A program made the translations under genes and the position numbers. Under the pieces are notes generated by a model. It worked only from the letters and a program-made list of their open reading frames with translations. It searched no databases and was not told the origin of the DNA. Shown in pieces: positions 39,371-47,618 of a stretch of 64,000 nucleotides of DNA (positions are counted from its first letter, which is position 1; the number at the start of each line of letters is the position of its first letter). The stretch comes from Nocardioides sp. QY071 (lineage in GTDB: Bacteria > Actinomycetota > Actinomycetes > Propionibacteriales > Nocardioidaceae), in assembly GCF_029961765.1 (NCBI RefSeq), contig NZ_CP124681.1, positions 3,410,001 through 3,474,000 of the forward strand. Reading direction: 5' to 3'.

Positions 39371-40503
39371 AAGAGTCCCCGGGAGTGGTGGGTTTGAGGG
39401 ACCACGGCGGGGCTGTCTGAGGTAGACGGCCATCGGCGGGATCTTCGGTGTGTAACGGCCAAGCACGCACTGAAGGAGAACCACTGATTGCCTTGCCCCA
39501 GTCTGCCCTGTCCGAGCTCCTCGAGGCGCTCCGCACCGGCGACGGCGTCGACCTGCGTGAATCGGTCCGCGTCGCGCTCCAGGAACTGATCGAGATCGAA
39601 GCGACCGAACGCATCGGCGCCGCACCCTACGAACGCACCCCCGAACGGGTCACAGAACGCAACGGCCACCGGCCACGGATGCTCACGACCAAGGCCAGCG
39701 ACGTCGAGCTGCGCATCCCCAAACTCCGCAAGGGATCGTTTCTACCCGTCATCCTCCGAACCCCGCCGCCGCATCGACCAAGCCCTGCCATGGTGGTACG
39801 CGGTCGTGATGGAGGCCTACGTCCACGGCGTATCCACCCGCAGCGTCGACGACCTGGTCGAAGCCATGGGCTCCGATTCGGGCATCTCCAAGTCCGAAGC
39901 GTCCCGGATCTGCGCCGGCCTGGACGAGCAGGTCGGGGCGTTCCACACCCGGCCGCTGGACCACATCGAGTTCCCCTACGTCTACCTCGACGCGACCTAC
40001 CTCAACGTCCGCAACATCACCTCCCAGGTGGTGTCCATGGCGGTCGTGGTCGCCACCGGGATCGCCGCCGACGGCTCACGCGCGCAGATCGGGGAGGACG
40101 AGACGTTCTGGCGCGGCTTCCTCGCCACGCTGAAGCAGCGCGGACTGCACGGGGTCAAGCTCGTCATCAGTGATCAGCACGCCGGCCTGGTCAAGGCCCT
40201 GAAGCGGTCGTTCCAAGGCGCTGGCCACCAGCGGTGTCGAGTGCACTTCGCCCGCAACCTGCTCGCCCACGTACCGAAGTCGCACGTCCACCCGTCATGG
40301 GATGGTCGCCGCAGTGTTCCGCCCCGCGTTCGCACAACCCGACGCCGACGCGGTCGCCCTGCGTGGGACGAGGTCCGCGACCAGCTCACCAAGTCGTTCC
40401 CCAAGATCGGTCCGCTGATGGACGAGGCGAAGGCCGAAGTGCTGGCGTTCGCGACGTTCCCGCGAGCGCATCACCTCAAAGCCCACCACCCCACGGGACT
40501 CTT
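39371..40503 (+). mobile_element. Decayed IS256-family element with both ends
   Basis: The left end (AAGAGTCCCCGGGAGTGGTG from 39371) and the right end (rc of 40474-40503, beginning AAGAGTCCCGTGGGGTGGTG) match over about 30 nt with a few differences, so the two terminal inverted repeats survive. Between them is a frameshifted transposase that ends abruptly at the right terminal repeat, implying an internal deletion. No clear target duplication is seen. Confidence 0.8.
39484..40470 (+). pseudogene. IS256-family transposase, frameshifted and truncated
   Basis: Reading frames that join into an IS256-type (mutator) transposase are visible. LPQSALSELLEALRTGDGVD and TERNGHRPRMLTTKASDVEL occur in frame one. 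After a +1 shift near 39755 and a 9-nt insertion near 39788, EAYVHGVSTRSVDDLVEAMG and YVYLDATYLN (first catalytic Asp) and ISDQHAGLVKAL (second Asp) occur in frame two. A third shift near 40290 and its reversal near 40360 disrupt the middle. The C-terminal part with the catalytic Glu is missing: FPRAH runs straight into the right terminal repeat. The original start codon appears to be CTG at 39484. The gene cannot be functional. Confidence 0.9.
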
Positions 40504-40907
40504 TCGGTCGCTGACCGCCTAGATCCCTCGGTTCACCGGACGTGTGTCCGGACTTCGGGCCCAGATCAGCCCGACCCGTTGACCGCGACGGCCGCGACCT
40601 CACACGGTGCCAGTGCGCACCTCCCCGGAGTGCCCGTTCATCCTCGCAACACCCTGGAAAATCGAGAATGGAGAAGACCCCCATGCGACCGAGGCGTTCC
40701 TCAACGGCCACGCCGTCGTGCCCACCCAGGCGCCGCCGCCGCGACCAACCGTCAGGGAGTCCACTCGAGGGGATGCCCGCCTCGAACCTGCGTGTTCTGG
40801 TAAACCCTCGCGCAAAAATCTAGGAACCAAAGCGGGGGGCCCACGACGTCGTATTGGCGTCCGGCGATCTCCTGAGATACGCGGACACGCTCTCGGAAGA
40901 TACGTCG
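40504..40907. other. Intergenic region between IS remnant and metzincin gene
   Basis: About 400 bases without a supported gene. A perfect hairpin CCGGAC-GTGT-GTCCGG lies at 40536-40551. Overlapping short open frames (for example 40607-41026) have no recognisable domain and run through the next gene out of frame. The last 60 bases should hold the metzincin promoter. Confidence 0.5.
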
Positions 40908-41540
40908 ATGAACCCAACCAGAACCAGGCGACGCCGGCCCGCCGGCCGGCTCCTACTTCTTTTCCAAGCGCTGACAGTGCCGACGGCGCTGACGATCACC
41001 CTCACAGCGACACCTGCCAGGGCTGACATATGGCCCGCTCCGGGCATTGTTCCGGACAGAGGGACCCATACGTATTGCTGGGCGCCGGACTACCCTCCGA
41101 ACGGCACGGTTCAAGGTGAATCGATCGCGTCAATGACCAACTTCCAGTCTCAAACTGGAGTCGGCGTCGCCATGCACAGTCCCTGCCAGACCGGCACCGA
41201 CGTACGTATCGGTCAGGAGTTCCTCGGCATTCAGGCCTGGGGATCGACGCAGTGCGCCGTGACCAATCCGTCGACGGGCTTCTGTGATCGCTGGCGCGTC
41301 AGGATCAACTTCTCCGAGCTCAGGAACTACGGCGGGGTGACTGAATATGCGGCGCGAAAGACGGTGTGCCACGAGATCGGCCACACGGCCGGGATGGCCC
41401 ACTATGGGAACGGCGATCCTTACTACGCGTCTCCGGACTCGTACGACAGCTGCATGATCTCGGGGTACCAGGGTGGTGGCCAAGCGTGGACCCGCACGTA
41501 CGGTGCCCACCACATCGCCCATGTACAGAGCTGGTGGTGA
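40908..41540 (+). CDS. Secreted metzincin-type zinc metallopeptidase
   Basis: This 210-residue protein has a signal peptide (RRRRPAGRLLLLFQ, then ALTVPTALTITLTATPARA). The zinc motif HExxHxxGxxH is present as HEIGHTAGMAH (near residue 160), and a Met-containing turn CMISGYQGG follows about 28 residues later. Several Cys residues suggest disulfides. These are the features of metzincins such as snapalysin-like secreted proteases, but the overall sequence is not recognised. The start at 40908 gives a sensible signal peptide, and GGAAG lies 9-13 nt upstream. Codon use is less GC-extreme than neighbours, suggesting acquisition with the flanking mobile remnants. Confidence 0.78.
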   Translation: MNPTRTRRRRPAGRLLLLFQALTVPTALTITLTATPARADIWPAPGIVPDRGTHTYCWAPDYPPNGTVQGESIASMTNFQSQTGVGVAMHSPCQTGTDVRIGQEFLGIQAWGSTQCAVTNPSTGFCDRWRVRINFSELRNYGGVTEYAARKTVCHEIGHTAGMAHYGNGDPYYASPDSYDSCMISGYQGGGQAWTRTYGAHHIAHVQSWW

Positions 41541-41547
41541 GAGAAAC

Positions 41548-42309
41548 ATGACCAAGACAGGTGCACATCAGAGCAAGTTGCGGGCCGCGATCAAGGGCAG
41601 GAGCAGGCACATTGTGGCGCTGACGTCAGCAGCAGTGGTGCTCGCTGGATGTTCAACGGACGATGCGGCGAGAGATCCCGCAGTGGCTTCCTCGACGGCG
41701 GATCAGAGCTCTAAGGTCGACCTTTCAATTCTCGCTGCCGGCGGCAGCATCGACGCAGAATCGTTCCCGTCGCCCCAAGCTCTACTGAAGGTCCCCGGAA
41801 TCACGATCGCCGTCACCGGGACGATCGACGGAATCGAAGACGGTCCGACTGTGCTCGAGTCCGAATCTGGACTCGGATACCCAGACATCCGGGAGAAGTT
41901 CGCTCTGGTGCGGGTGAAGGTCGGTCACACCTACCGGCGACCGCCGAGCACTGGTGACCAGGAGTACGTCTATGTCGCGCTTTCTAGAGGGATTGAGGTC
42001 ATCGACCAGAAGGGCCAGTCCACCCGCAAGGCAGGCGCTCCTTCGACCATCACCGGGCTTGACGCCTTCGCCAAGGCGCTTCCAGCCGCAACCCGGGTGG
42101 TTGTGATGGGCGAACGCTGGGCAGCCCCTCCGGGCCCCCTAGTTCGGGTCGAACCAGCACCGGGAATCGCCGAGGATGCGATCGTCGTCCGGGGCACCCT
42201 CCCCCAAGCGATCTCATTCGAGACCACACCAGGTGGCGAGATGAGCAGTTGGAGAGGCTACACATTCGGCAAGCTCGCCGCAGAGGCAGAAACAGCAGCG
42301 AAGGGCTAG
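41548..42309 (+). CDS. Putative lipoprotein, partner of the metzincin gene
   Basis: This 253-residue protein has a lipoprotein signal: SRHIVALTSAAVVLAGC, with the lipobox VLAGC and the modified Cys at residue 35. The mature part begins with a flexible acidic linker. It then has a beta-rich region (GITIAVTGTIDGIEDGPT, KFALVRVKVGHTYRRPP, DQEYVYVALSRG) of no recognised family. The gene starts 7 nt after the metzincin stop, so they form an operon. It could be a membrane-anchored inhibitor, receptor or substrate of the protease, but this is inferred from position. Codon use has a lower GC bias than neighbouring housekeeping genes. Confidence 0.72.
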   Translation: MTKTGAHQSKLRAAIKGRSRHIVALTSAAVVLAGCSTDDAARDPAVASSTADQSSKVDLSILAAGGSIDAESFPSPQALLKVPGITIAVTGTIDGIEDGPTVLESESGLGYPDIREKFALVRVKVGHTYRRPPSTGDQEYVYVALSRGIEVIDQKGQSTRKAGAPSTITGLDAFAKALPAATRVVVMGERWAAPPGPLVRVEPAPGIAEDAIVVRGTLPQAISFETTPGGEMSSWRGYTFGKLAAEAETAAKG

Positions 42310-42380
42310 TTGGGCCTGCTGCACGGATAGGTCACAGCTGATCTGTGGTGCCGAGGGGCGCCGCTGGAAGGACGTGCACT

Positions 42381-42650
42381 GTGCCGAAGCCGTACCCCAA
42401 GGAGTTCCGCGACGAAGTGGTCCGTGTCGCGAGGAACCGTGAGCCGGGCGTCCATTTTGAAGCAGATCGCTGCCGACTTCGGGATCAGCGAGTCGTGTCT
42501 GACGAACTGGATGAAGACCGCCGACGTCGAGGACGGGATCAAGCCTGGGACCACCGCGGCCGACAACGCCCAGTTGCGTGAGGCCAAGGAGCGGATCCGG
42601 CTGCTGGAGCAGGAGAACGAGATCTTGCGTCGGCAACCGCGATCGACAGC
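42381..42650 (+). pseudogene. IS3-family transposase OrfA fragment, frameshifted
   Basis: The start MPKPYPKEFRDEVVRVARNR (from GTG at 42381) is typical of IS3-family OrfA. A one-base insertion near 42454 moves the frame to LKQIAADFGISESCLTNWMK and LREAKERIRLLEQENEILRR, which contains the leucine-zipper-like helix. After that the sequence diverges at about 42640, and no OrfB follows. Only this N-terminal part survives, so it cannot transpose. Confidence 0.85.
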
Positions 42651-42672
42651 GGCGAGTAGGCACCGAGGATCA

Positions 42673-42703
42673 CCTCACAGCTCACCACCCCACGGGACTC
42701 TGT
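42673..42703 (+). repeat. Solo IS256-type terminal repeat
   Basis: CCTCACAGCTCACCACCCCA followed by CGGGACTCTGT matches the right end of the IS256 remnant at 40474-40503 at nearly every position. No transposase is attached. It abuts the truncated IS3 orfA, indicating a second IS256-type insertion or recombination scar. Confidence 0.75.
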
Positions 42704-42893
42704 CGCCGACCTGCCTCAGGGCTTGCTCGCGCCCGCAAGGGGTAGCGCACAGACAGTCGACGTGTGGCGCCGACATCTCGGGCCCACGACGGCGAGGCCC
42801 TGGCCGGGAGGTGGGCTCCAGAAATCGGCTGGGGTCGTCCCCTTCTGCGCCAGGAACGGACCTCTGCGCCTCGCACCCCCGGATCGATCCCGT
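42704..42893. other. Unassigned sequence at island-operon junction
   Basis: About 190 bases between the solo IS end and the transglutaminase-like stop at 42894. No supported gene, terminator or repeat was recognised. It probably represents mobile-element debris and marks the junction to the large kinase operon. Confidence 0.4.
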
Positions 42894-45341
42894 TCAGCGG
42901 CGGAAGATCCCCAGCACTCCCCGCACCAGGCGACGCCCACCTGCGCGGACCCGGACCACCGGGCCGAGCCCGGCGAACCAGCGTCCCGCACCACGCACCC
43001 GCCGCCCGAGCGCGGAGCGGAGCCGCTCCAGGCCGGAGCGCCACGGCACCGAGGCCAGGGAGAACCGGGCCACCAGGCGGCGCCACCACGGCGTCGCCTT
43101 GCGGATGCGGCGCAGCGCCGTGTCGACGTCGGCCCAGTAGGCGCGAGCCTCCTCGGGGGTGGGCTCCCCGTCGCCGTAGACGTGGCGGTCGGCGGTGTGG
43201 GCGAGCGTGACGACAGGGACGGCGTCGTAGCGCTCCGCGACGGCGTACGCGCTCTCACGGCGGGTGGCGCCCGGCATCGGCCGCACGCCGAGGTCACGCA
43301 CCCGGTCCGCGAGCTCGTGCCAGGCCCCGGTCAGGCGCAGCGTCGTGTCGTCGGCGCGGCGTCGACGACGCCGACGCAGGAACTTGAACAGCAGCACACC
43401 CCACAGCGGCGAGAGCAGCAGCGCCACCTTGGCGATGTCGAAGGCGATCCCGAGGATCGTGCCCAGCACCGCGAGGACGTCGAGCTCCTTGCGCTGGCCG
43501 TCGCCCTGCTGGAGGTTGTCGCTGGCCTCCTTCGGCTCGCCGGGCACGCGCGGCGGCTGGAGCACCTGCGGCTGCGGGTCCTCGTTGGGGTCGTCGTTGG
43601 GACGACGCAGCTTCTTCTCCTCCGGAGGGGTCGGGTCGAAGGGCACCCAGCCGGCGCCGGCGAGCTTGACCTCGGTCCAGGCGCTGACGTTCTCGCCGCG
43701 GACCTCTCCCCCGCCCGGCGGCACCTTGAAGCCCATGACCACGCGGATCGGCAGGCCCATCCGCTGGCCGATCAGGGCCATCGCGGCGGCGTACTGCTCG
43801 GCGTCGCCCACCGGCGTCGGCGTCTTGGCGAGCTCGGCCAGGCGGCTGGCGCCGTGACCGGCGGGGACGTCGTCGTCGATTCCGTCGGAGTAGAAGCCGT
43901 GCTCGCGGAAGGCGTCGCGGAGGAACTGCGCCAGCGGACCGCCGTCGCCACCGCCGAAGGCGTCCTCGACCTGCCAGCGCTGCACCCGGTCGACCAGCTC
44001 CTCGGGCACGATCGCGGGCGCCGGCAGCGAGACCGAGCGGTCCGCGGCGAGCACGGCGATCTCCTCGTCGACCAGCGGCGGCGGGTCGATCGCCTCGACC
44101 TCGAAGGTGGTGCCGGTCTCGACGCCGCCGATCTGTGCGACGGTGCCGGTCTCGCGGTTGATGACCAGCTCGGCGGCGGCGTCGCCGTCGGTGCGGCCGT
44201 CCTTGACCGGGGTCATCGAGAGCGTCTCACCGACACTCGGCACCCACACGCCGGTGTAACCGGTGACCGTGATCTCGCCGCGGACCGTGGCCCGGGCGTT
44301 GGCGTCGGGGTCGTTGCGCAGCCGGCGGAAGGTGCCGGAGTCGTGGGCGGCGTTCGGGCCGCCCGAGACGTTCCACACGATCCCGTCGTAGGTGTCCATC
44401 ACCGCGAGCCGGACGAGCGTGCCGGGCTCGAGCCCGTCGACGGAGAAGAGCGAGGTCTCGGTCCGCAGCGGCTCCTTCTTGTAGGCACGGAACTTCGCCA
44501 GCGGGCTCGGGTAGTCGTGGGGGTCGAACGGCGGGTCGACGTGGTCGCGGAGCACGACCCGGTTGGCCTGGGGATCGGCGAGGGCACCCAGCCCGGTCGC
44601 CGCACCGCCGGCGACGCCGACCACGACCAGGGTGGCGAGCACCCGGCGTCCCCAGCGGGCCCGGACGTGGCGCAGCGAGCGCCAGCGCAGCCAGACCAGG
44701 CCGACGACCGCGCCGACCAGGCCGCGGGTCAGCGCCGCCTGCGCGCTCACGTCGCCGAACGCGGAGGCCAGCACCAGGACCAGCGCCAGGACGACGCCCG
44801 CCAGACCCGGCCAGCGCGATCGCCACAGCAGCACGCCGGCGGCCAGTCCGCCGACCAGGCCGGTCACGAGCGGCACGATCAGCACGACGCCGGTCTCCCC
44901 GAGAGGCACCGGCAGGGTCAGCGACTCCCGCCACGACTGCACCAGGCCGACCACGAGGTCGCGCAGCGAGTCGGCGGTCGGCACGAAGCCGTTGCGGGTG
45001 CGGTTGGGGACCGCGACGGCGGACCCGACGAGCAGGTAGGCGGCGGCCACGAGGAGCGCGGTCAGCCACGGCCCCAACCGCCACCGGGCCCCGGCCCAGG
45101 CGACCGCCACGCCGAGGGCCAGGCCGACGACGACGGCGACCAGCCAGCGGTGGCCGGTCCAGGCCTGCCCCAGCGGCCAGGCGCACAGGACACCCAGTCC
45201 GATGACCAGGAGGGCGTCGACGAGCACCAGCCACCACGACGGCAGGGCGCCCTGGCCGCGGCGGCGGTGCGGGACGATCATCACCGGCCCGCTGCGCTCG
45301 CGGGCGGGGGGCGGGACGGGGGCGCCGATCGGGTGGCTCAT
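42894..45341 (-). CDS. Transglutaminase-like membrane protein with degenerate active site
   Basis: This 815-residue protein has about six N-terminal helices (residues about 38-250), an extracytoplasmic transglutaminase-like core (about 480-580), a second membrane helix near 645-665, and a cytoplasmic tail with transposed DUF4129-like residues. In active homologs the Cys-His-Asp triad occurs as DCEQFA, HAWVEV and DPTP. Here the matching segments are GDAEQYAAAM (Ala514) and ENVSAWTEV (Ser553), while FDPTPPEE keeps the Asp. The enzyme is therefore probably inactive. The ATG overlaps the DUF58 stop (ATGA). It closes a MoxR-DUF58-transglutaminase set. Confidence 0.88.
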   Translation of the reverse strand: MSHPIGAPVPPPARERSGPVMIVPHRRRGQGALPSWWLVLVDALLVIGLGVLCAWPLGQAWTGHRWLVAVVVGLALGVAVAWAGARWRLGPWLTALLVAAAYLLVGSAVAVPNRTRNGFVPTADSLRDLVVGLVQSWRESLTLPVPLGETGVVLIVPLVTGLVGGLAAGVLLWRSRWPGLAGVVLALVLVLASAFGDVSAQAALTRGLVGAVVGLVWLRWRSLRHVRARWGRRVLATLVVVGVAGGAATGLGALADPQANRVVLRDHVDPPFDPHDYPSPLAKFRAYKKEPLRTETSLFSVDGLEPGTLVRLAVMDTYDGIVWNVSGGPNAAHDSGTFRRLRNDPDANARATVRGEITVTGYTGVWVPSVGETLSMTPVKDGRTDGDAAAELVINRETGTVAQIGGVETGTTFEVEAIDPPPLVDEEIAVLAADRSVSLPAPAIVPEELVDRVQRWQVEDAFGGGDGGPLAQFLRDAFREHGFYSDGIDDDVPAGHGASRLAELAKTPTPVGDAEQYAAAMALIGQRMGLPIRVVMGFKVPPGGGEVRGENVSAWTEVKLAGAGWVPFDPTPPEEKKLRRPNDDPNEDPQPQVLQPPRVPGEPKEASDNLQQGDGQRKELDVLAVLGTILGIAFDIAKVALLLSPLWGVLLFKFLRRRRRRRADDTTLRLTGAWHELADRVRDLGVRPMPGATRRESAYAVAERYDAVPVVTLAHTADRHVYGDGEPTPEEARAYWADVDTALRRIRKATPWWRRLVARFSLASVPWRSGLERLRSALGRRVRGAGRWFAGLGPVVRVRAGGRRLVRGVLGIFRR

Positions 45342-46624
45342 GCAGACACCCGTCGTACGGCGACGCCGAGCTCCTCGAGGCGGCCCACCGTGGCGACGCC
45401 CAGGTCGCCGAGCCAGCGCACCGACGGCTCCTCGCCGACCAGGCAGCGCACCGCGATCACCCGGGTGTCGACGGGGAGGTACTGGCGCGCCCGGCGCAGG
45501 TCGGTGATCGAGACCCCGGACCCGATGCAGAGCACCATCACGCTGGCGGCGAGCTCGTCGCCGCTGAGGTGGCGGGCGACGTCGACGAGACGGCCGGCCT
45601 GCCAGTCGTAGGTCAGCCCGGACAGGCCGTCGAGGAACCGCTGGGCGCTGGTGGCGGGCAGCGAGCCGTGCGACGACGCGGCGCTGAGCTGCTGGCCGTC
45701 GGCGAGCGCCTGGGTGCCGAGCGAGCCGGCGACGGAGATGGCCAGCTCGAACTGGTCGTCGTTGGCGTAGTCCTCGAGCCGGGAGCTCACCATCGTGAGC
45801 AGGTGGGAGCGCCGGGTCTCCTCGAACTGGCGGACCATGAGGGTGCCGGTCTTGGCGCTGGACTTCCAGTGGATGTGGCGCCGGTCGTCACCGGAGACGT
45901 AGCCGCGCAGGGCGTGGAAGGACACGTCGTTGTCGGACACCTTGGGCACGGTGCGGCCCTCGAGGTCGCGGACCAGGCCGGCCGCGGAGCCCTCGACGCG
46001 CAGGGTCTTGGGGTGGACGTAGAGCGTGTCCATCTCGCTGAGGTGCCGCTCACGGCGCAGCAGGCCCAGCGGGTCGGCACGTACCGCCGTGACCGGGCCG
46101 ACGTCGAGCACCGCGCGGTGCGCGGTGGGGACCGCGAAGAGCTCCTCGTGCTCGGCACCGGGCGCCAGGCCCGGGAGCTCGAAGGCCGCCCGGCCGGCGC
46201 CGACCGGGAACTCCACCACGAGCGAGCGCGATCGCCGCGCACTCGGGTTGGCGACGGTCAGGTAGCCGTTGGCCCGCTCCCCCACGATCACCCGGTCCCG
46301 GGCGAGGTCGAGTCGCGCCAGCAGCGGCAGCCGGCCGATCACGAACACCACGGCGAGCAGCAGCACCAGCGCCAGGAAGGCCCCCGCCACGACCAGCTCG
46401 CGCCAGTGCAGCATCGGGCCGGCGACCAGCAGCGCCAGCGCCATCACCGCGACCACCCAGCCGGCCGGGGTGACCGTCTGGGTGATCGGCTCGACGACGC
46501 CGCGGACCCGCCGGGTGCGCTCGGCGATGCCGTCACGCAGTCGGCCGGCCAGCGCCTGGCGGCGCCGGGAGAGGTCGGTGAGCGTACGGCGGAGGCCGGC
46601 CGCCCAGGAGCGGGGACCCTTCAT
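45338..46624 (-). CDS. DUF58 domain membrane protein
   Basis: This 428-residue protein has two N-terminal helices (AGWVVAVMALALLVAGPMLHW, LVVAGAFLALVLLLAVVFVIG), then a beta-rich extracytoplasmic region. The DUF58 signature follows: DPLGLLRRERHL, RGYVSGDDRRHIHWKSSAKT and LMVRQFEETRRS. A von-Willebrand-A-like C-terminal region is present. DUF58 proteins form conserved pairs with MoxR ATPases in cell-envelope or metal-insertion chaperone systems. ATGA overlaps join it to both neighbours. Confidence 0.9.
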   Translation of the reverse strand: MKGPRSWAAGLRRTLTDLSRRRQALAGRLRDGIAERTRRVRGVVEPITQTVTPAGWVVAVMALALLVAGPMLHWRELVVAGAFLALVLLLAVVFVIGRLPLLARLDLARDRVIVGERANGYLTVANPSARRSRSLVVEFPVGAGRAAFELPGLAPGAEHEELFAVPTAHRAVLDVGPVTAVRADPLGLLRRERHLSEMDTLYVHPKTLRVEGSAAGLVRDLEGRTVPKVSDNDVSFHALRGYVSGDDRRHIHWKSSAKTGTLMVRQFEETRRSHLLTMVSSRLEDYANDDQFELAISVAGSLGTQALADGQQLSAASSHGSLPATSAQRFLDGLSGLTYDWQAGRLVDVARHLSGDELAASVMVLCIGSGVSITDLRRARQYLPVDTRVIAVRCLVGEEPSVRWLGDLGVATVGRLEELGVAVRRVSA

Positions 46625-47592
46625 GAACGGGCGGGCTCCAGCGGGACCGAGACGCGCTCGAGCACCCGGCGCACGACGTCCTGGGTCGTCGTACCGCGGA
46701 AGTCCTCCTCGGGGTCGAGGACCATGCGGTGGGCCAGGACCGGCACGGCGAGGGTCTTCACGTCGTCGGGCACGACGTAGCTGCGGCCGTAGGACAGCGC
46801 CTGGGCCCGGGCGGCGCGGACCAGCGCGAGGCCGGCGCGCACGCTCGTGCCGAGCACGACCTCGGGCGCCTCGCGGGTGCCCTCGGTGATGCTCGAGACG
46901 TACTCGTAGATGGTCGGCTCGACGTGCACCTGCTGGGCGAGCCGGATCAGGTGGAGCACGTTGTCACCGCTGATGATCGCGCGCAGCACGGTGGCCGCCT
47001 TGCCCTTCGGCGCGTTGGCGAGGATCTGGACGGTGTTCTCGTGGTCGGGGTAGCCGAGCGAGGTCTTGATCAGGAACCGGTCGAGCTGGGCCTCGGGCAG
47101 CCGGTAGGTGCCGGCCTGCTCGATCGGGTTCTGGGTGGCGATGACCATGAACGGCTGGCCGACCTGGTGGGTCACGCCGTCGACGGTGACCTGGTTCTCC
47201 TCCATCACCTCGAGCAGCGCGGACTGGGTCTTGGGCGAGGCGCGGTTGATCTCGTCGGCCAGCACCACGTTGGAGAAGATCGGGCCCTGGTGGAACTCGA
47301 ACTGCTGGGAGCGCTGGTCGAAGATCGTGACGCCGGTGACGTCGCTGGGCAGCAGGTCCGGCGTGAACTGGATCCGGTGGTGGTCACCCTGGATGGTCTG
47401 GGCGATGGCGCGGGCGAGCGAGGTCTTGCCGGTGCCCGGGTAGTCCTCGAGCAGCAGGTGCCCCTCGGCGAGCAGCGTGACGAACGCCAGCCGGACGACC
47501 TCGGTCTTGCCGACGATCGCCTGCTCGACGTTGGCGACGAGCTGGGCGAAGGTCTGCGAGAACCACTCGGTCTCCTCGGTGGTGAGCGACAT
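46621..47592 (-). CDS. MoxR family AAA ATPase
   Basis: This 323-residue ATPase has Walker [21 protein letters not shown], Walker [21 protein letters not shown], sensor 1 [20 protein letters not shown] and sensor 2 near [16 protein letters not shown]. MoxR proteins act as chaperones that assemble protein complexes together with VWA/DUF58 partners. The ATG at 47592 has AAAGGA 8 nt upstream. The gap to the giant surface-protein gene is 26 nt and to DUF58 is an ATGA overlap. Confidence 0.93.
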   Translation of the reverse strand: MSLTTEETEWFSQTFAQLVANVEQAIVGKTEVVRLAFVTLLAEGHLLLEDYPGTGKTSLARAIAQTIQGDHHRIQFTPDLLPSDVTGVTIFDQRSQQFEFHQGPIFSNVVLADEINRASPKTQSALLEVMEENQVTVDGVTHQVGQPFMVIATQNPIEQAGTYRLPEAQLDRFLIKTSLGYPDHENTVQILANAPKGKAATVLRAIISGDNVLHLIRLAQQVHVEPTIYEYVSSITEGTREAPEVVLGTSVRAGLALVRAARAQALSYGRSYVVPDDVKTLAVPVLAHRMVLDPEEDFRGTTTQDVVRRVLERVSVPLEPARS

Positions 47593-47618
47593 GGTGTCCT
47601 TTCCGTTGTCCCGACGGA

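Noticed and set aside
40607..41026. Open frame upstream of the metzincin gene, considered as a hypothetical gene.
   Set aside because: It overlaps the signal-peptide region of the metzincin gene in another frame and shows no start signal or domain.
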